Source: Pseudomonas triclosanedens
GTDB lineage: Bacteria; Pseudomonadota; Gammaproteobacteria; Pseudomonadales; Pseudomonadaceae
NCBI RefSeq assembly: GCF_026686735.1
Contig: NZ_CP113432.1
Span: 1,736,001-1,800,000 of the forward strand
Direction: 5' to 3'
Length of the DNA stretch: 64,000 bases
A program made the position numbers and the translations under genes. Below, piece after piece: positions 60,290-64,000 of the stretch (positions are counted from its first letter, which is position 1; the number at the start of each line of letters is the position of its first letter). The notes beneath the pieces were generated by a model. The model was not told the DNA's origin. It saw only the letters and a program-made list of their open reading frames with translations, and made no database searches.

Positions 60290-61726
60290 TCAGCGGCCCA
60301 TCATTTCCTTGAGGATACGCTGCTGGTCGCGGAACTCCTGCTGGCGCGCGTCCAGGCGAGCAGCGAGCGTGAAGTTGCCACCTGCGCGGCGCTTGGCGAA
60401 GTCGAGTTGCTCGATTGCCTGCTTGTAGTCACCGGTCAGCGCGTAGTATTCGGCGCGGGCCTGGTACACGCCGATGGCGTTGCCACTGAGGGTGCAGGCA
60501 TCGGCGAGGCGGCTCCAGACGTCCGGGTCGAGCGGACGGCGCTGGGAGAGCTTGAACAGCGTTTTCTCCGCCTCGGCTGCGCGATTGGTCTTCATCATCA
60601 GGTCGGCCTGGGCCTGGATCAGCGGATAGCTTTCCGGGAACTGGCTGAGCAGCCGCTGTACGCGGCTCTGGGCATCGGGCAGCTTGTTGGCCGTGACGTC
60701 CAGGTCGACCATCGCCAGGTTGTAGCTGATGTCGTTGGGCGCTTTCGCCAGCAGTTGCTGGAGACTGCTGCGGGCGTCGTTCAACTGGCCGATGCGGATC
60801 TGCGAGAGAGCCAGGCCGTAGTGCGCGGCATCGTTCTTCGGGTCGTCATCCAGGACTGCGCGGAAGCGCTTGCCGGCCATTCCCGGAGTTTCCTCGAACA
60901 TCAACTGGACACGGGCGCGCATCAGTTCGTAGCGCAGGGTGTCCTCCTTGCCGCCTTTGGGGTACTGCTCTGCGCGGTTGCGGGTATCGGCGATACGCGA
61001 TTCGGTCACCGGGTGAGTCAGCAGGAATTCCGGCGGCTTGCCTTCGTAGCGGTACTGGCGGGCCAGGCGCTCGAACATGTTTGGCATGGAGCGAGGGTCG
61101 TAGCCGGCGCGCACCATCGTGGTAACGCCGACGCGGTCGGCTTCCTGTTCGTTCTGCCGGGAGAAGCGCAGTTGGTTCTGGATCGCCGCTGCCTGCGTGC
61201 CGGCGATCGCTGCAATGCCGGCGTCGCCGGCTCCTGCGGCTGCGGCCACGATGCCGGCGAGCATGGCCGCCATCACCGGAATCTGCATACGCTGCTGGGC
61301 CTCGATGCCGCGAGCGAAGTGGCGCTGGCTGAGGTGGCCGAGTTCGTGGGCGAGTACGGCGATGTATTCGCCTTCGGTCTGCGCATAGAGGAACAGGCCC
61401 CCGTTGACGCCGATCACGCCGCCGGGGGCGGCGAAGGCGTTGATCTGCTTGTCGCGAATCAGGATGAACGCCAGGCGGTGGTCCTGCAGTTCGCTCGACT
61501 CGGCGAGGCGGTAGACGGTGGACTCTACGTAATCCTTCAATTGTGCGTCGTTCAGCGAATCGACCTGGTTGCGCAGCATGCTCAGCCAGGCCCGGCCGAG
61601 CTGGAATTCCTGCTCTGGAGAAACGATGGATGAGCTGGCGTCGCCCAGGGAAGGAAGGTCGTCCGACATCGCGGGCGTTGCAAGGGCGCAGGCGATGGAG
61701 AGCAGGGCAGGGCGCAGTACTTTCAT
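60290..61726 (-). CDS. M48 metalloprotease with TPR repeats (BepA-like)
   Basis: 478 residues. A signal peptide (ACALATPAMS) is followed by the M48 domain with HExxH in VLAHELGHLSQRHFARG and a downstream glutamate in RQNEQEADRVGV. A C-terminal TPR region spans about 270-478. BepA handles assembly of LptD and other outer membrane proteins in the periplasm. The ATG at 61726 begins MKVLRPALLS; a GTG two codons upstream is possible. Confidence 0.92.
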   Translation of the reverse strand: MKVLRPALLSIACALATPAMSDDLPSLGDASSSIVSPEQEFQLGRAWLSMLRNQVDSLNDAQLKDYVESTVYRLAESSELQDHRLAFILIRDKQINAFAAPGGVIGVNGGLFLYAQTEGEYIAVLAHELGHLSQRHFARGIEAQQRMQIPVMAAMLAGIVAAAAGAGDAGIAAIAGTQAAAIQNQLRFSRQNEQEADRVGVTTMVRAGYDPRSMPNMFERLARQYRYEGKPPEFLLTHPVTESRIADTRNRAEQYPKGGKEDTLRYELMRARVQLMFEETPGMAGKRFRAVLDDDPKNDAAHYGLALSQIRIGQLNDARSSLQQLLAKAPNDISYNLAMVDLDVTANKLPDAQSRVQRLLSQFPESYPLIQAQADLMMKTNRAAEAEKTLFKLSQRRPLDPDVWSRLADACTLSGNAIGVYQARAEYYALTGDYKQAIEQLDFAKRRAGGNFTLAARLDARQQEFRDQQRILKEMMGR

Positions 61727-61954
61727 GTACACAGGGCTCGTTCCGAGAAAGGCTCTACTTTAGCCGCAGGTCGTTGTGAATGCCTAGGTTGCCAGAACGC
61801 AACTGCAGCATGGTGCACGATGGGCTTGTGCCACTGGATTTTCGTTGGAGGGCCCACCGCTGAAGGCAGGACTAACGAGTGGCACGAACGATGCGCCTGG
61901 TTACTTTTCCAATGCTTTCGGTATTCTTGAGCGCCTTGTACGGAGAGTGTCCCG

Positions 61955-62206
61955 ATGTCTCAGCCCTCGCCGCCCATCTACGCCTGTGACGCGGAAGTGG
62001 ATGCCAGCGGTCTCAATTGTCCGCTACCCCTGCTCAAGGCCAAGCTGGAGCTGAATCGGCTGCCCAGCGGCGCGGTCCTCAAGGTGATCGCCACCGACGC
62101 CGGCTCGCAGCGCGATTTTCGCGCATTCGCCGAACTTGCAGGGCACTCGCTGCTCCGCGAAGAGGTCGAAGCGGGCGTCTATCGCTATTGGCTGCGCAAG
62201 AAGTAG
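61955..62206 (+). CDS. TusA-family sulfurtransferase-like protein
   Basis: 83 residues with the CPxP motif in ASGLNCPLPLLKAKLELN. In P. aeruginosa the corresponding gene (PA1006) was reported to be required for nitrate respiration through molybdenum cofactor function. It is divergent from the protease gene and precedes a membrane transporter gene by 62 bases. Confidence 0.92.
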   Translation: MSQPSPPIYACDAEVDASGLNCPLPLLKAKLELNRLPSGAVLKVIATDAGSQRDFRAFAELAGHSLLREEVEAGVYRYWLRKK

Positions 62207-62268
62207 CGAGCGCAACATCGGGCCTCCGTGCGACGGAGGCGCATTCCATCTGTTTCGCAGGTCGTTTC

Positions 62269-63348
62269 ATGCTTAAGGTTTTGCAGGACTGGATGCAGCG
62301 CTATTTCTCCGACGAGGAGGCGATAGTGCTGGCGGTCATTCTGGTGCTCGGCTTCAGCGTCATCCTGGCATTCGGCGGCATGCTCGCGCCAGTGCTGGCT
62401 GCGATGGTGATCGCCTTCCTGATCCAGGGTATGGTCGGCATGCTTGAGCGCCTGCGCGTGCCGCACCTGTTCGCCGTCTGGCTAGTGTATTCACTGTTCC
62501 TTGGGCTGCTGGCGGTGTTTCTGCTGGTGCTGGTCCCGCTGGTATGGAAGCAACTGTTCACGCTGCTCAACGAGCTTCCGCGGATGCTGGGCGAGTGGCA
62601 GGTGGTGCTGTTGATGCTGCCGGAACGATATCCGGACATGGTCACCGAGGAGCAGGTGCTGCGTATCATCGAGGCGGCGCGCAGCGAGCTTGGGCAGCTT
62701 GGCCAGTGGGCGCTGACGTTCTCGCTCTCGGGCCTGCCGGTGCTGGTCAACATCATGATCTATCTGGTGCTGGTGCCGATCCTGGTGTTCTTCTTCCTCA
62801 AGGATCGTCGGCGCTTCTACCACTGGTTCCGTCGCTACCTGCCGCGTGAGCGCGGGCTGATGAAGCAGGTCTGGGTGGAGATGAATCAGCAGATCGCCAA
62901 TTACATCCGCGGCAAGGTCGTCGAGATTTTCATCACGGGCGTCGTGACCTATATCGCGTTCGTGGTGCTGGGCCTGAACTATGCGGCGCTGCTCGCACTA
63001 TTGGTCGGGCTGTCGGTGGTGGTGCCCTACATCGGCGCAGTGGTGGTGACCGTGCCGGTGGCGCTGATTGCACTATTCCAGTGGGGCTGGAGCGACCAGT
63101 TCATCTACCTGATGGTCGCTCACGCGATCATCCAGGCGCTGGATGGCAACGTACTGGTTCCGTTGCTGTTCTCCGAGGCGGTGAACCTGCATCCGGTGGC
63201 GATCATTTGCGCCGTACTGTTGTTTGGCGGGCTTTGGGGCTTCTGGGGCGTATTCTTCGCCATTCCTCTGGCAACCCTGGTCAAGGCGGTGCTGGATGCC
63301 TGGCCGAGACAGCCGGAGCCGGAACCACAGGTCAGCCCGTTGATGTGA
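62269..63348 (+). CDS. AI-2E/PerM-family membrane transporter
   Basis: 359 residues, seven or eight helices. Family motifs include ILVFFFLKDRRRFYHWFRRYLPRE and IAFVVLGLNYAALLALLVGLSVVVPYIGAVVV. The family includes TqsA and sodium/proton antiporter candidates; substrate unknown. The ATG at 62269 was chosen because it starts the hydrophobic domain; the upstream frame overlaps tusA. Confidence 0.88.
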   Translation: MLKVLQDWMQRYFSDEEAIVLAVILVLGFSVILAFGGMLAPVLAAMVIAFLIQGMVGMLERLRVPHLFAVWLVYSLFLGLLAVFLLVLVPLVWKQLFTLLNELPRMLGEWQVVLLMLPERYPDMVTEEQVLRIIEAARSELGQLGQWALTFSLSGLPVLVNIMIYLVLVPILVFFFLKDRRRFYHWFRRYLPRERGLMKQVWVEMNQQIANYIRGKVVEIFITGVVTYIAFVVLGLNYAALLALLVGLSVVVPYIGAVVVTVPVALIALFQWGWSDQFIYLMVAHAIIQALDGNVLVPLLFSEAVNLHPVAIICAVLLFGGLWGFWGVFFAIPLATLVKAVLDAWPRQPEPEPQVSPLM

Positions 63349-63350
63349 TA

Positions 63351-63388
63351 GACATGAAAAAGGCCCCTCGCGGGGCCTTTTTCATGTC
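63351..63388. terminator. Bidirectional terminator between the PerM-type gene and bcp
   Basis: A 17-base stem GACATGAAAAAGGCCCC / GGGGCCTTTTTCATGTC with loop TCGC. It begins two bases after the transporter stop and ends ten bases before the bcp stop. Confidence 0.95.
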
Positions 63389-63398
63389 TACGGGTGGC

Positions 63399-63872
63399 TC
63401 AGCCCTTGTTCAAGGCCTGTGCCGCGGCCAGCACTGCATCGACATGGCCGGGTACTTTCACGCCGCGCCATTCCTGGCGCAGCACACCGTTGGCGTCGAT
63501 CAGGAAAGTGCTGCGGTCCACACCCATGTATTCCTTGCCGTAGAGTTTCTTCAGCTTGATCACGTCGAACAGCTGGCAGACGGTTTCGTCCTTGTCGCTG
63601 ATCAGCTCGAAAGGGAACTCCTGCTTGCACTTGAAGTTCTCGTGGGATTTCAGGCCGTCTCGGGAAACCCCGAACACCACAGTGTTGGCGGCCTGGAACG
63701 CCGGATACTGGTCGCGAAAGCCCTGGCCTTCGGTGGTGCAACCAGGCGTACTGTCCTTGGGGTAGAAGTACAGCACGACCTGCTTGCCCTTCAGTTCCGA
63801 CAGGCGGACTTCGACGCCGCTGGTGGCTTGTGCCTGGAAGTCGGCGACGGCTTTGTTCAGTTCTACTGCCAC
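63399..63872 (-). CDS. bcp: Peroxiredoxin Bcp
   Basis: 157 residues, thioredoxin fold. The peroxidatic cysteine is in YPKDSTPGCTTEGQGFRDQYP. The resolving cysteine found five residues later in E. coli Bcp is replaced here by Gln, so it would work as a 1-Cys type or with another cysteine. It detoxifies hydroperoxides in the cytoplasm. It starts 17 bases past the stop of the upstream gcvR-like gene. Confidence 0.93.
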   Translation of the reverse strand: MAVELNKAVADFQAQATSGVEVRLSELKGKQVVLYFYPKDSTPGCTTEGQGFRDQYPAFQAANTVVFGVSRDGLKSHENFKCKQEFPFELISDKDETVCQLFDVIKLKKLYGKEYMGVDRSTFLIDANGVLRQEWRGVKVPGHVDAVLAAAQALNKG

Positions 63873-63888
63873 GAGGCTCTCCTATAGG

Positions 63889-64000
63889 TCAGGGGTGCTG
63901 CGGACGCCAGGGCTCGATCAGGGCGTCCAGATTCAGGGCGTCGGCGAAGTCGAGAAACTGGTCGCGCAGCCAACTGATCTGTGTTCCGGCCGGCAAGGTC
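63889..64000 (-). CDS. GcvR-like ACT-domain protein, C-terminal end only
   Basis: The window begins inside this gene. The last 36 codons read TLPAGTQISWLRDQFLDFADALNLD then LIEPWRPQHP and a stop. The pattern resembles the end of glycine cleavage repressor GcvR proteins (ACT domain), and gene order near bcp fits. The N-terminus lies beyond base 64000. Confidence 0.65.
   Translation of the reverse strand, partial: TLPAGTQISWLRDQFLDFADALNLDALIEPWRPQHP

Overview
The window is a chromosomal stretch of a high-G+C gammaproteobacterium, almost certainly a Pseudomonas of the P. aeruginosa lineage but not P. aeruginosa itself. The basis is near-identical recognisable proteins (OprD, AspS, TolQ, QueE) and gene order matching the PAO1 blocks PA1271-PA1287, PA0943-PA0976.1 and PA1004-PA1009 as recalled; no database search was run.

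Layout. 1-2355 (minus): part of an MCE/Mla-type lipid ABC transporter. 2488-4524: a FUSC-family efflux-like membrane protein whose promoter carries a SlyA-type palindrome. 4560-15707: a cobalamin riboswitch followed by a B12 receptor gene and ten tightly packed late-cobalamin genes. 15887-19688: an acyl-CoA dehydrogenase, a MarR regulator, an MFS transporter and a 40-residue membrane peptide, with two matching operator palindromes. 19737-21386: a peroxidase-like exported protein and a DUF2167 protein. 21444-28753: DUF3108, purN-purM, DUF2066, hda, a DUF2069-wrbA-arsC operon and a YihY-type membrane protein. 28911-35089: small conserved proteins, a PilZ-like protein, a lipoprotein thioredoxin, acylphosphatase, a lipoprotein, proS and a thioesterase. 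35175-39249: oprD, a HIT protein, slyX, a membrane-anchored cold-shock protein and dps. 39490-51648: fmdB, aspS, yebC/pmpR, ruvCAB, ybgC-tolQRAB-pal-cpoB, queE and queC. 51708-51783: tRNA-Lys(TTT).

Downstream of the tRNA, 52230-59059 is an accessory island: seven tightly coupled genes whose first members look more A+T-rich than the rest of the window. They encode a large polytopic membrane protein in the position of a GtrC-like glycosyltransferase, a GtrA flippase, a family 2 glycosyltransferase, an LPTD/UPF0104 membrane protein, an APH-like kinase with an unusual N-terminal domain, an EcbF/BcbF-type HAD phosphatase and a sugar-1-phosphate nucleotidyltransferase. The set looks like a route that makes a nucleotide-activated group and transfers sugars or a phospho-substituent to a surface glycan. 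In PAO1 the same slot, between tRNA-Lys and nadA, holds the pqsABCDE-phnAB-mvfR region, which is absent here. The core resumes at 59170 with nadA, a BepA-like protease, a TusA-like protein, an AI-2E/PerM-family transporter, bcp and the end of a gcvR-like gene.

The most interesting parts are the island with its kinase fusion, the MarR module with a probably leaderless regulator gene, the SlyA-type site inside the FUSC promoter, and a degraded reading frame beside the tRNA.
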